Shown here one piece after another: positions 10,757-27,095 of a stretch of DNA of 64,000 nucleotides. The stretch is taken from positions 60,977,029 through 61,041,028 of the forward strand of contig NC_021675.1 of NCBI RefSeq assembly GCF_000247815.1. The letters run 5' to 3'. The translations under genes and the position numbers were made by a program. Origin of the DNA: Ficedula albicollis (taxonomy: Eukaryota > Chordata > Aves > Passeriformes > Muscicapidae). The notes under the pieces are model-generated. The model was not told the DNA's origin. It did not search any database and worked only from the letters and a program-made list of their open reading frames with translations. Each line of letters opens with the position of its first letter. Position 1 is the stretch's first letter.

Positions 10757-12547
10757 CTGTTTGAAAACAAAAGGATAAATGGGCTCCAGCTATTCCCATG
10801 CCACTGGCATTACTTTCACCCTTTCATCAAGGGCAGAGCTTGACAGAAAGCTGCTTGCTACATCAGAGAGCCTTAATAGAGCACATTGATTGGGCTGGAG
10901 ACAGCACTTCCTCCAGAGATGCCTCTGGGGGCTGCCTGCTCAGCAGGAGCTGTGCCAGCAATCACAGGATAACAAGGGATGAACTCCCTGTTTCTGGAGG
11001 CATCATGGCTTCCAATGAGTTTAGAACCCTGGCACTTACAGTATTAAGAAAGCCATTGTAAGGCAGAAAAAAATGTACCTTTGAAAAAATTTTTACAGTA
11101 AAGACTCTTGAAACACAAGTTTTTCAGAGTTAATTTCATACAGTAAAACCTAGTGGGGTTTGCCACACAAAAAGTCAACATTGTTTCTTATTTACTGTAT
11201 GACTTTGCCATCCTTGTGGTGTATTTTTTTTTAAACAATATGATTACTACCTGTTTTTAAGTGCTAGGAGTTAACATAGTATTTTCTCCTTATACAACTT
11301 CTAGCTACTACCTAAAAGCTTTTTTTACTTAAAAAACCCTCTCATAATAGCCAGAGAGGCTCACAAGGTTCCCAGGAACAGAATATCTCATGTTCAAGGG
11401 TTTCCATGTAGAGGGCTCACAGCAGTGAACTGTACCCAGGGAAGATAACCCTGTCCTGCCTACTCATAGTGTTTCCATGGAGGATGCTCCAGCCAAGCAC
11501 AGGGCATATGTGTGCCATGCTCTGTTTTCCTGCTTCCAAAATTTTGTGAGGAATTACTTTGGAGTGCACCGAGAAGCTTGCTGCTGCAGTAATTTATTGC
11601 TCATGTTCTCCTCCAATTCTGCAACTGCACTAGATTCCGATATTCCAATAAGAGGTTTTTGTAAGGGTTAAGTGAATTAACACACATTATAGCAGGTACC
11701 TTACCCAAGGGAAACATTTATCTTAACTGTTTCATGTCAGACTAGATGGAAAACCACCCATCACTGTGATACATTCACACTGTGATATACTGGTTTAAGC
11801 CAATGACCACCTTTCAGAGACCAGCTAAGGGCTCTCAGAAGGTTCCTGGCATGGCTGTGAGCAAGGCTTGCTCTGCTCCCCTGCTGGGTTGTGCCCATCT
11901 GCTTCCATGCTGAGCTCACAGGACTTCATCTGCCCTGCAGGTTCATGTTTGAGGTACAAAAGCCTGAGCCACCCTCAGAAAGCAGCTGAGACATAGGCTT
12001 TTTTTTTTTATGAGGAAGAAAATAACAGGCAGCAATAGAAAGACGGTATATATGAATATATACAACATAATCTACTAAATATATAACAGCAAGTTATTAT
12101 AAATATGCATATTCACAAAATATATAACCATAGTATGCTTGATATATCGATTAGTACAATTCTAAAGAGCCAAATTTGCTGTCACAGTCAGGCCATATGT
12201 CACCTATCAATTCTGGGTTTTTTTCAAAGACATCTCTGCCTGAGGAGCCAGAAGGTAGCTAGACATGCATTCAAGTTAAGTGTGGAAGGTCACATTTATT
12301 TTTTTCTTGTTATTCACAATCTGTAAGTAATCAAGAACCTGTGGGCAAAGCCTTTCCCAAGTACCACTACTTCCACATTGGAATTTATAACTTTGCAAAC
12401 CTGCTTCATTTGCAGTGGGCTCACAACTAAACTCCAGGCACTTCAGTGCTAACACTAAGGGACTCTAACAGTCCCTTCAGGTAACAACCAGATACACAGA
12501 ACAGCCAACGAATAAAAAGCTTTGTTAGGTATTAAACAGTACAGTAC
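10757..12547 (-). other. AFAP1: AFAP1 intron after the cassette exon (1.8 kb)
   Basis: Unique sequence with no gene or transposon recognised. The segment 12030-12180 is a TA-rich stretch (TATATATGAATATATACAAC and similar). Splicing regulators of the brain cassette would be expected near its 12548 end, but no motif cluster stands out. Confidence 0.8.
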
Positions 12548-12805
12548 CTGTGAGCCAGATCCCCTCCCCACAGCAGAGGTATTAGTGACAGACTGAGCAG
12601 AAGACAGACTGGATGAGACAGGGTGTTTGTAATGGTTAGAGGACAGTTTGTCAGCAGATAACCTATTGGCTTTCCTGTCAGCTGGCGGATAGCGCGCAAA
12701 GATTTTTGGAGACGGCAAGTTATCGTACAGGCCTGCGTTATCATAAAGCATTTCTTCTCCAATGCTCCTGCTACGAGAGGAAGGAAAGCCATCTTCTGGT
12801 TCCCA
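12548..12805 (-). CDS. AFAP1: AFAP1 alternative cassette exon (AFAP-120 brain isoform)
   Basis: A 258-nt phase 0-0 exon of 86 codons without stops. It begins WEPEDGFPSSRSRS, then GEEMLYDNAGLYDNLPSP, IFARYPPADRKANRLSADKL and ends SAVGRGSGSQ. It matches the insert of the longer AFAP1 isoform (AFAP-120), described as neuron-specific in chicken; the human insert is about 84 residues by memory. The two YDN tyrosines are potential phosphorylation sites. The acceptor is GTGTGTGTTGCAG and the donor is TCACAG|GTACTG. Inclusion or skipping keeps the frame, and the full-length product would be about 815 residues with it. Confidence 0.93.
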
Positions 12806-14753
12806 CTGCAACACACACACCTCAGCAGTTAGTGAACAATGCACCATGCAGAACCCCCCAAGTGAAATTAAAACATTAGTGATGCTTCGCCCTGCAGCAA
12901 GCCCTCAGTGCTTAGTGAGCACACACACCTACTGCTTACACTTGTTTAGAAAGTGGGGAGAGGACACCGTGTGGAAAGCAAACATTGCATTCCATGGCTC
13001 ACAGCCTCAGCCTCAGCATGTTCCACAGTATAAGCAAACCTATCACCCTCACTGTTTCATGGACTGCACCTTCAGCTGGTAGCTTCAGCACCAAGGGGGC
13101 ACAGGCAGACTGTGTTAGCAGGGGATACTCGCAGTTTACACAGATGGATCCATGGGATTACATCTGGTACATGAGTTGTTAAAAGTAATACAGCCTAGCA
13201 ATTATCAAAAGCCAAGTTTTTTCTAGGGTTTTTTTTAAAACGATTTCTTCAGGCTACATGTCTTTCCCATGAATTCAGCTGCTGATATGCGAGCACATTT
13301 TGTTTGACGGAGATTTATTATTCTGAGCTACAAGAACTAAATTTTTTTTTTTTTTTTAATTTTTAGAAAAAATAGAAAGCTCAACAATAGGCCTCCAGTG
13401 ATTCATCTGATTAACCTTAAAAGAAACCAATCTGACTGCTAAATATCCTTCCTTAATCCATCCTGGTCATGGCAGTACATTACTCAAACAAAGGCAAGAG
13501 CACAACTAAGCACTACACAGAGACTGCTCTCCACACAAGTGAGCATGCACTGCTCCCAAGAGGGGGTTTCTAACATCTTTTGGACATTACTGACACACTG
13601 GAGGGACTGAATGTCCAGTCCATCTCACACTTTGAAACCCTTAATTTCTCTTGAGTTCACCCTTAGAGGAGCCTTTATACAACAGCCCAAATTAAGAGTT
13701 GACACGGGCTGTAGCTCCCATGTAAATTTTCCTGAGGACCCCATATTGCTATTGGTTAGCATGCACTAGATGTTAATAGAAAGCTCAACAATAGGCCTTC
13801 AGTGATTCATCTGATTAACCTTAAAAGAAACCAATCTGACTGCTAAATATCCTTCCTTAATCCATCCTGGTCATGGCAGTACATTACTCAAACAAAGGCA
13901 AGAGCACAACCAAGCACTACACAGAGACTGCTCTCCACACAAGTGAGCATGCACTGCTCCCAAGAGGGGGTTTCTAACATCTTTTGGACATTACTGACAC
14001 ACTGGAGGGACTGAATGTCCAGTCCATCTCACACTTTGAAACCCTTAATTTCTCTTGAGTTCACCCTTAGAGGAGCCTTTATACAACAGCCCAAATTAAG
14101 AGTTGACACGGGCTGTAGCTCCCATGTAAATTTTCGTTTCTCTTGAGTTCACCCTTAGAGGGGCCTTTATACAACAGCCCAAATTAAGAGCTGACACGGG
14201 CTGTAGCTCCCATGTAAATTTTCCTGAGGACCCCATATTGCTATTGGTTAGCATGCACTAGATGTTAAATCCTATTACACATCTGCCTATAATCAGCTCT
14301 GCAATTTATGAAGATGGAAGTGACCACTGTGGTTCTCGTTTGGGACAAGCAGCACCTACAGTCCTCAGGAATGCAGCTGCAGGGACTGAGAAGTGTCTGG
14401 GTTTTGGTGTTTTTTCAACAGGCATCAAAAAGTGCCTGGTCCCTAATTTTGTCCTTTCCAGTGTGATGTAAAAAAATTCCTCCTTGAATGAATATTATAT
14501 TCAAGAACTTGGCAACATATCATCAACAGGCAACTGCTTTCTAAATGCACATTGGCTCACATGCAGGTTAATGTACACAATATGTCCCATGCCCTTACAT
14601 TCTATAGGCGTGAGAGGAGTTTGCAACCCCCAATCAAAAAAACATGAGTCAATCTGGAAACTGCCCAGCGAGGATCTTTAGATAATATAATTTTCAGATG
14701 TCCACGCATTCAACACATGCAAACCATTTGTCGTGTGCAAATCCGGCTCTCAC
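12806..14753 (-). other. AFAP1: AFAP1 intron between exon 12 and the cassette exon (1.9 kb)
   Basis: Almost half is a nested tandem duplication (13371-14267). A T14-rich run lies just before it (about 13341-13358). No gene recognised. Confidence 0.85.
13371..14267. repeat. 404-bp tandem duplication with a further partial copy
   Basis: Copy 1 is 13371-13774 (starting AATAGAAAGCTCAACAATAG). Copy 2 is 13775 to about 14135 and lacks the last 45 bases. A partial third copy, 14136-14267, repeats from GTTTCTCTTGAGTTCACCC to the unit end ATGCACTAGATGTTA. Mismatches are few (for example GCCTCC/GCCTTC, AACTAAG/AACCAAG, GAGGAGCC/GAGGGGCC). Confidence 0.96.
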
Positions 14754-14871
14754 CGATCCGTTTATGCAGGGAACATCATCGTAATGAAGTGCCATTCCAC
14801 TCGGACAGGCGTAGCCGTTGGCGGCGCTTCCCCGGTACGGACTCGCGGATATAACCCGCCTGTTCATGAAA
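14754..14871 (-). CDS. AFAP1: AFAP1 exon 12 (linker after PH2, CpG-rich)
   Basis: A 118-nt exon: one base finishing Cys471, then 39 codons (472-510). It reads [39 protein letters not shown]. The ends (FMNRRVIS and [13 protein letters not shown]) match AFAP1 closely. The middle differs from the human NPYLGGTSNGYAHPSGT at several residues, including Leu to Arg and His to Cys. I count 13 CpG in 118 bases, far above the surrounding DNA. The acceptor is CATGGCTCAG and the donor is GGATCG|GTGAGA. Downstream splicing goes either to the cassette exon or directly to exon 13, both in phase 0. Confidence 0.94.
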
Positions 14872-15278
14872 CTGAGCCATGCAAAGCAAAAACAACAAAA
14901 ACCAGCACTTAAACCTAAGAGTAAATGATGATTCAGTTATATATTCCCCATGCCTGATCATGTAGCTTGGAAGCGCAGAGCTTCTCACTTTCTGCAGGGC
15001 AGTTTTTTCTTTCTTTGCTACTCACACATTGCTGCTGCAGCCAATAACACAACATATGTTCCTGCTCTCCATTCTTACAGTGGGGATACGACTGTGTGAA
15101 GGCCAGGAGGGCAACAGCTGTAATTGCTCAGTGGCATGTTTACACAGGAACCTGCTGGTCTCTGTTATACACCAGCCTGACAGGGTCCCAGAAAAGTTCC
15201 CTTGTTGTCTGCACTGGGGAGAAGCAGGTGTTTGTGTGCATGCATGCCCAGGGGTATGCAAGCTTAGGAAATGAGAGA

Positions 15279-15423
15279 ACAAAGAATAAAATCCAGCAAA
15301 ATTAAAAAAACCCACATGATTTCAATGAAATCCAAGTTAACATATTTATCACAAAGAATAAAATCCAGCAAAATTAAAAAAAACCCACATAATTTCAATG
15401 AAATCCAAGTTAACATATTTATC
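15279..15423. repeat. 72-bp tandem duplication
   Basis: Copies start ACAAAGAATAAAATCCAGCA and end TTAACATATTTATC. They differ by one base in an A run and one substitution (CATGATT/CATAATT). Confidence 0.96.
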
Positions 15424-18101
15424 AAAATTTCCTGAATAATTACTTCCTCAAAACCTGAGAATTCTTTTCTATATCAGGACTTTTGGCTGGCTATGGCACA
15501 ATGCTTCCCAAATCTCTCTAGGTAATTGTACATGCAAATCTTCTATATGCTCATTCTCATTCTGTTACACATGGTGGACCTGAGTCCTCTGGAAACTTCA
15601 ATTGGGATATACGTATATATAATATATTTCAATTTCTCCCCCCTTACCCTGTCCCAGTCAACATTGTTGCTTGTTTAACTGTAATTCTGCAGAAGATACG
15701 TGAGATATCAAGAACTACACCAGGTTTGCAAAGGTCTAACAATGCAGAAAATGGCAGAGTCATGCCTGACAGCAATAAGGACCCCAAGGGTGAGTTTTCT
15801 TTTGTAGGAACTGCTGGAATTAAATAAGGTACAGAGTGAGATCCAAAATAATTCCCTTCCTACAATTTCAGGTGTACGTGAATGGGAAAACAATGTTTTC
15901 CATCCCAAACAATGGAACTATTCAGAGTCTGTGCTGACATTCATAAAATATGATAAAGCACTGCTAAAGCAGAGAGGGTCTTCTGTAGTGCTGGCAGGAG
16001 CTCAGGAATGCTGTGGTTTCAACAGTTGCTTTCTTTTGGCTTTGGAATAACATGGAGTTCATTGAATTTCTCATTCAGAGGGAGAACTGAGGCTCACCTG
16101 AGCCACGGGAAACCTGGGCTCACAGGAGGGACAAACCTGCCCAGCTCAGTGTGAAAATCTCAGGGCAGTGTGGGGATGGAAAAACCATTAGAAAGCAGCT
16201 TTTCTAACTTCAAACAAACTAACAGCAAAAAGCCCAAGGAAAATTCCATGATAAAGATGTTTTTAACTTTATTGTAACTCATACCTTGTTAGACATTATT
16301 AGAGGGCTGCATTTGTCTAATGTTCTTAAAGAAGAGCATTATACAATTGTTTCTGGTTGGTCTGAAGAACTGAGTTTGAAGGTACTGCTCTATTTCTTTC
16401 TAGTTAAGGGGCTCCAATTACAGCAATATATAATTACCATATCTGAAAACTGGGATATTCATTAGTGGCATCTGATGCACCTGTAGCAACTATTTCCACC
16501 ACCAAAGAAGGTAAGATTTATCTCAGTAGTTGCAAACAATTTACAGTCATTATTTCAATAATCCTCATTAATCATGTTTTCAGGTGCATCCATGCAAGTT
16601 AATTGTATTCAGAAACTGCTAGAAGGAATATGGAGAAACTTGCCTGAAAGCATTTTTTCTTCAGCTTTTCCTCCATACCTAATGATTTAGATGAAGGAAA
16701 TTGATGGGACTGTTAATGAGGAGCCGATAGTTTTGCAAAGCATCAGTCTTTGTAAGTGAATAACCAATAATCTAAAGTGACTGAGCTTTAATGATAACTG
16801 CATTTAATTTGGAATACTGATATTCATTCAGTAAAGGGCAAATGTAGCAGTTCATTAGCACTTAAGTATCATTGTAATTTCTCCTCATTTTCTAGCAGTA
16901 GCTGAAAATCAGCAGACAGCTACTCTATTGCTTATCAGCAAGCCCTCACAGGCTCTTATAAGACACCCACTGAATTTTAATTAATTCTTAACAGGGAAAT
17001 TCTGCTATTTTGCAAGTTGTATGACATTACTTTTTAACATGTGGTCTAGTTGCATGTGTTTTTTCACTTGGCTCCAATTAGTGCCACATTTATGCAGAAA
17101 AGGAAAGCCACACTGCATTCAGGGGGAAAAAGGTTACCATTTCATTTCTCTTAAATGTGGTTATTGCTAGATGCTGACTGAAGCAAAAAATACATGTCAA
17201 CACAGGATAAACTTTTTGAGCCCTACAAACTTCTAAACAAATATTAACATAAGTCTGCACACTAAGTGCATTTTAATTCTATCAAAATTATTTTCAAAAA
17301 ACTGGGCTTATTTTAACATTGAGTGACTTTGATTTCTATTAGAAGTCATTCAAACCAGACTCTGATTGAAGGTGGGCATTCTCCCTTTTTAACTTCTCTT
17401 GGCAGCTTGCTAATGGCAATAGAATCTCCTTTTGGAAAACCCCAAAACCTTTTTTCTTTTTTTTTTTTTTCTCATTTTCTATCTGTTAGAAGTCATGATG
17501 GGCTTATGGGGTGTGATTCTCTAATGTATTAAGTCACACACAAATTCCAAATTAGTCTAGGGAGTGTCATTTTGCAGTGGGATGATGGACGATGCTTTTG
17601 CCAGCTGTCTTCTCAGGCCGCCCACTTTCTAACCACAGGGAACAACTGCAGCAGGGCATCCCCCTGTCCCCACTGTTCTTTCACCCCTGTTTCTAAAAAC
17701 CTCATCTAGCCAAGGAAAAATGATGGTCTTTTCCCACCAAGGACTGCTTTAATGCCTCAAGTGATTTCAACATGTAAATCACTGTATCTGCTAACCATGC
17801 ATTTCTCTTTTTAGCACAGGATCAGTAACAGGGTATTCACTTTATTGATTTGTAATTTAAACTGTTTCCACGTTGCACCCTCTAGACACTCTCCCAATTT
17901 CCACCTCCTATATTAAACTCCAGGAATTAACCGAACTGGGGTGAGTCTGATGAAGTTTTCAATTAATCAGAAAGAACATGAGAAAGAAACACTGATTATG
18001 TGTGACTATCCAGGATTTATATTTGCTGTACACTGTGTGCACCATATATTGATCAATAATATGCTGTATATATACCTATATACACAGCAAATAGAGCCAA
18101 C

Positions 18102-18231
18102 AAATGTGAATTACACAGCTGCATATTTCAGAATATTTGTTCTCTTCCAGGGACAGCTGGAAAGATAAATGTGAATTACACAGATGCATATTTCAGAGTA
18201 TTTGTTCTCTTCCAGGGACAGCTGGAAAGAT
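18102..18231. repeat. 65-bp tandem duplication
   Basis: Copies 18102-18166 and 18167-18231, each starting AAATGTGAATTACACAG and ending GGACAGCTGGAAAGAT. Two mismatches. Confidence 0.96.
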
Positions 18232-18514
18232 TTTGACTTTAGGCAAAATAGAAGATTAAAATGTACCATTTGATAACAGGACTTACTGAAAAAAGTTAGT
18301 AAAGAATTCAGTAAAGTTGCATAGTGCCTTCCATCTTTTAGAGAACTTAGCAGGATTCCAACACAACAATCTTAACACATCTAACTTGCTGCAGTGCTGA
18401 AACACTTCAGGGGGTCAGCATCTGGCAAAGGGGGAGGTGGGTTCTGGTAAGCTGTGCTGGCAGTGGGGTTAAGACATGGATATGAATTCCCAGAGCACAG
18501 GGAAGAGCTCTCAC

Positions 18515-18660
18515 CAGAAGGTTTGTTTCGCAGCCTGGATCACGCTGGCTGTCATTTCCACGTCGATGTAGTCGTAGTGCAGAGCTCCAGGGTCTGTGGA
18601 AGATCCTGTTTCTGCCAGCAGAATTCCTATCCATCTGCCCATGTCTTCAGAGGAGGAGGC
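18515..18660 (-). CDS. AFAP1: AFAP1 exon 11 (end of PH2 and YDYIDV motif)
   Basis: A 146-nt exon: 48 codons (423-470) and two bases of Cys471. It starts [19 protein letters not shown], the closing helix of PH2 with its Trp, then [17 protein letters not shown], which holds tyrosines reported as Src sites, and [12 protein letters not shown]. The acceptor is CCCCACAG and the donor is CTTCTG|GTGAGA. DPGAL is a residue pattern I associate with bird AFAP1 (human has DPEAL). Confidence 0.96.
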
Positions 18661-23629
<4,969 letters not shown>

Positions 23630-23779
23630 CACATGTTGGAACATCTTCTTCAGCTGATGAGGTCTGTTCATCTGTTGATGGCTTTTTCTTTCCTAAACCA
23701 ATGATCTTCGTTATTTTTTTCCCTGTTACTTTAGTCACAGTGCCCTTGGCTTCTGTTTTCGAACTTTTTTTCCTCTTCA
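23630..23779 (-). CDS. AFAP1: AFAP1 exon 9 (basic linker into PH2)
   Basis: A 150-nt exon: two bases finishing Val302, 49 codons (303-351) and one base of Gly352. It reads [19 protein letters not shown], then [30 protein letters not shown]. The run of lysines and the [13 protein letters not shown] lead-in to the second PH domain are characteristic of AFAP1. The acceptor is TTTCTTGATAG and the donor is CATGTG|GTAAGT. Changes from human are conservative (S to T in two places). Confidence 0.96.
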
Positions 23780-23924
23780 CTATCAAGAAAGCAGAAGTGT
23801 GTGTTTAGTAGTGTGGGTACACCAACCAATAGCAAGAACCTGAATAAAAACAGAAGTTCAGACAAAAATATCCCATGCAAGACAAACATTCGTACAAAAG
23901 TTGCAGATTTCAATGACACAATTA

Positions 23925-24005
23925 TATGTCCTAATATAATTATATATTTCTATAATTATATATAATTTAATATATATATTTATATAAAATATATATAATT
24001 ATCTG
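23925..24005. repeat. AT-rich microsatellite
   Basis: Long alternating run of ATATAATT and TATATA-type units. Confidence 0.93.
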
Positions 24006-25264
24006 TGTTATAAAAGTCATGGCATTCTGAAGGATAATAAAACCAAAAATCAATCTTGCAATTTTAATCTAATCAATCTTCAAGTCTCTTTCCACAGCAG
24101 TCATCATATAATTTAAGGGTATGTATGAAGTACCTGTGTATAAATTTAGCTCACATACACAGCAATAAAAATCCAGTCAGACATTTCTTCATTGCTTTCT
24201 TTAATGATCCTAAACATTTTTCTCAAAATACTTCAATAATTACAAAAAAAGACAGAATACGCTTGCTTAGCAAAATTACTTCTTCTATGTACAGTTAGGT
24301 TAAGAGATCTTATCACAATGGACATTTCAGAGAGACAATTCTTATGAATTAACTACTAAGAAATTAGTGGGATCAGGATGAATATTCAATAGTTGTAAGT
24401 TGGCCATTTTTGTGACCACTGGAAAGAAAAAGCTGTCCTGCAAACAGGTATTTTGCTAACATCCGGTCTATGCTTCCACCAACTTCATTTGATACCAGGA
24501 ATATTACCACTGTGAGAACTGAAGCATGTTCAGCTGCTGAATGCAATATGGCAAGGACTGTGGATACAGTTTCTAAAAGTGGCTACCTGATAAAAATCCT
24601 AATACTTCTTTTGTGTTTTTTTAAAGAAGAGTTTCTAAGACTAAACAGGATCAGAAAAAAACAGGCCTTTTATTTGCAAAACAGAACAAACAAAATAAAC
24701 TTCAGAAACCACATTCAGTGGCCTAAATTGGATTTGAGCAATACAGCACAAGTCTCTGCTAACTGGCAGCAAAAATTGCATCAAATTGCCCTGATATGTG
24801 ATTCTGATGAACAATTCATTTAAAATATTTATTAATTGAATTGCTCTATCTTTATCCCCAACATATCAATTCCTTTTGCAACAGGGAACACTTAGTGGTT
24901 ATGGACTTGCACAAACTGAGGGAAAAAATGGGCAAAATGTTCACATGAGAAATGACTGCACGAATGATGAGCTGGGAAGAAGAATGCCCAGAAAATAGAG
25001 AAGCAATTTGGGACTCACCATGGTATAATTTATCACATTTAGTTTAATTGTTAGCAATCATGGAACATTATTTAGAAATTGTATCTGTAGCCAAGACTGT
25101 ACAAATCTGCCAGTGCTGAGGGGAAAGGCAGCTCTGCAAGTGCCAAGAGCTGCCCCCAGCCAATTCCAACTCATCCAGGTCCAATTATCTCTTTCAAGGG
25201 AAGGGTGTTCACAGCTCACACTGTGCTCTCTAAACATGCAGCAGGCCCCTTGCTGGAGGGAGGA

Positions 25265-25374
25265 ATCCCATCCCATCCCATCCCACAGGTTTCCATCCCA
25301 CACAGCAGCAGCCACAGGCTGGCTGTGGCTACGGGGGGGGGGGGCACCACCAGCCACAGGCTGGCTGTGGCTAC
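25265..25374. repeat. ATCCC run, G12 tract and duplicated hairpin
   Basis: Four ATCCC-type units at 25265-25285 are followed by AGCCACAGGCTGGCTGTGGC at 25310 and again at 25352. These two copies flank twelve consecutive G (25333-25344). Each 21-bp copy can fold with an 8-bp stem (AGCCACAG with CTGTGGCT). Confidence 0.93.
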
Positions 25375-26589
25375 TGAGGGGCAGATGAAAAGCATTGAAA
25401 AAAGCCAGAGACAGAAAATCTCATTTCTGTGAGACAGAAGCCCAAAGGAATCATTCCCACAGTGGAATAAGCCATTCTAGTGTGTGTTTTTCTGTCCTGT
25501 CTTCCCTTTACATTGCTGTTTGGTTTTCTTCCTGCAGAACAGACAGGCAGCAGAAAAAAGGACTTCATTACTTAATCTTTTTGAGTCTAAAGAATATACT
25601 AATTGCCCAACTGCCAGTGATTTTTGTCACAAAAGCCTTTTATTCCCATTTCCTTCCCCACAGCAAAGTAAGCAGCTGGTTAAGAGAGCAGAGGCTGGTG
25701 GTTGGTGCCAGCTGGAGATGATCATTCTCTGAAGCCTCCCTTCAACACTTCCCAGCCTTTTTAAAAACACATAGCGTAACTTCATCAAGGACACATCAGT
25801 CTTCTTGCAGTCATTAATGCCCATTATTTTTTCTGCTGTGCATTGAAAGTCAATTTTCAAAAGCCACTGGTATTTCAAATGACCCTCCTTGAGGCACCTA
25901 AGCTGGGCTGCTTTTCCAGCTGCATCATCACACCTTCTGCAGGGTACCTGAGCCACTTCTGGACATTGTGGTCAACACAGGTTTTGGATCACAGATGACT
26001 CTTCACAGGTTTCAAAGTTTTATGAAAGCTTAATAGAAGATTTTAAAATGTGAAAAAAAAATCTAAAAATGTATCATGACTTTCAGGAAACCACAAACCA
26101 TGAAATTGTTCCATACTGTTCAGAGATCTGTATAGCCAGGAAATGCTGGAATATGAGCCAGGGAGGAGACAAGGGAAATGAGTCAAAAGGTGAGACAGTG
26201 CTGGCACCAAGGCCAGTATTGACATTGTGCTCACTGCAGCTCACGTTACCCTTCACTTGACAGCAGCAGAAAAATGCCTTATCTAAGCCACACCACTGCT
26301 ACATGGCAAGTTAAGGAAGCCACAGAGTTTCTTCTGCTTTGTGGAGGAGTGAAGGGGATGAGGAAGACAGCATAAGGTTGAGTGTATTAGATATAACTTG
26401 GCCAAAATTTCCTCTGGATTTGGGATCTACCTTTGCTAGATTATAAGGATTACAGAACATACAGCTCCAAAGTAGCATATGCAAAATCATATACATATGT
26501 ACTCAAAAACTCACTGATATTGCATTACTATATATTTCTTTTTTAATATAATCATATGTAGTATGATAGTTTATACATGAAGGTATCTG

Positions 26590-26635
26590 TGCACGCACAC
26601 ACACACATATATAAAACATATATATAAATATGTAT
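26590..26635. repeat. CA/TA microsatellite
   Basis: CACACACACACATATATAAA followed by more TATA steps. Confidence 0.9.
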
Positions 26636-27010
26636 GATTCTTTCCATCTAGTATTTAATGATAACTTTTTTGCTTAGAAGGTTTACAATACTATTTATAT
26701 TGCCACTACACAGTTACTACAAAACCTGTTACTTGCCTATAGTGGTCGCCCAAGCTCTGAAAAACTTACTTTTGAACACAGAAAAGACCAAATCAAAATT
26801 TCTATATTCTGTTTCCATATACTAATTATACTGATTTTACCTGCACAATGCCTTTGTTACTGCCAAAATTTAAGAAATTCTTCTTGATATAGTTCAGCTT
26901 TCAAGTTAAATTGAATCCTAATAAAACCATTCTAAAACATTACATTTTTGGAAAGATAAAAGTGAGGTATTTCCCTTTGTCAAAGCACACATTACTCACA
27001 GCAGACATAC

Positions 27011-27095
27011 CTTGCTCTTTACCATTGCACACAGTAGTGATGCCATTTTCCACAGCACCTTCCCCATCTGAGCTTGGCCTCTCAAATGACAACTT
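27011..27095 (-). CDS. AFAP1: AFAP1 exon 8 (Ser-rich linker)
   Basis: An 85-nt exon: 28 codons (residues 274-301) plus one base of codon 302. It reads [13 protein letters not shown], then AVENGITT and CNGKEQ. The SERPSSD-like stretch matches the AFAP1 regulatory linker around the main PKC site (Ser277 in the chicken protein). The acceptor is TTTTCCCCTGCAG and the donor is AGCAAG|GTATGT. There is one extra Val compared with human ([10 protein letters not shown]), and KLSF replaces KLSS. Confidence 0.94.

Larger units (their letters stand above)
14872..18514 (-). other. AFAP1: AFAP1 intron 11 (3.6 kb)
   Basis: Holds tandem duplications at 15279 and 18102. The stretch 16260-17320 is repeat-free and rich in ATTA/TAAT motifs (see findings). 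No gene recognised. Confidence 0.85.
23780..27010 (-). other. AFAP1: AFAP1 intron 8 (3.2 kb)
   Basis: Contains an AT microsatellite (23925-24005), an ATCCC run with a G12 tract and inverted repeats (25265-25374), and a CA/TA microsatellite (26590-26635). Otherwise unique sequence with no recognised gene. Confidence 0.85.
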
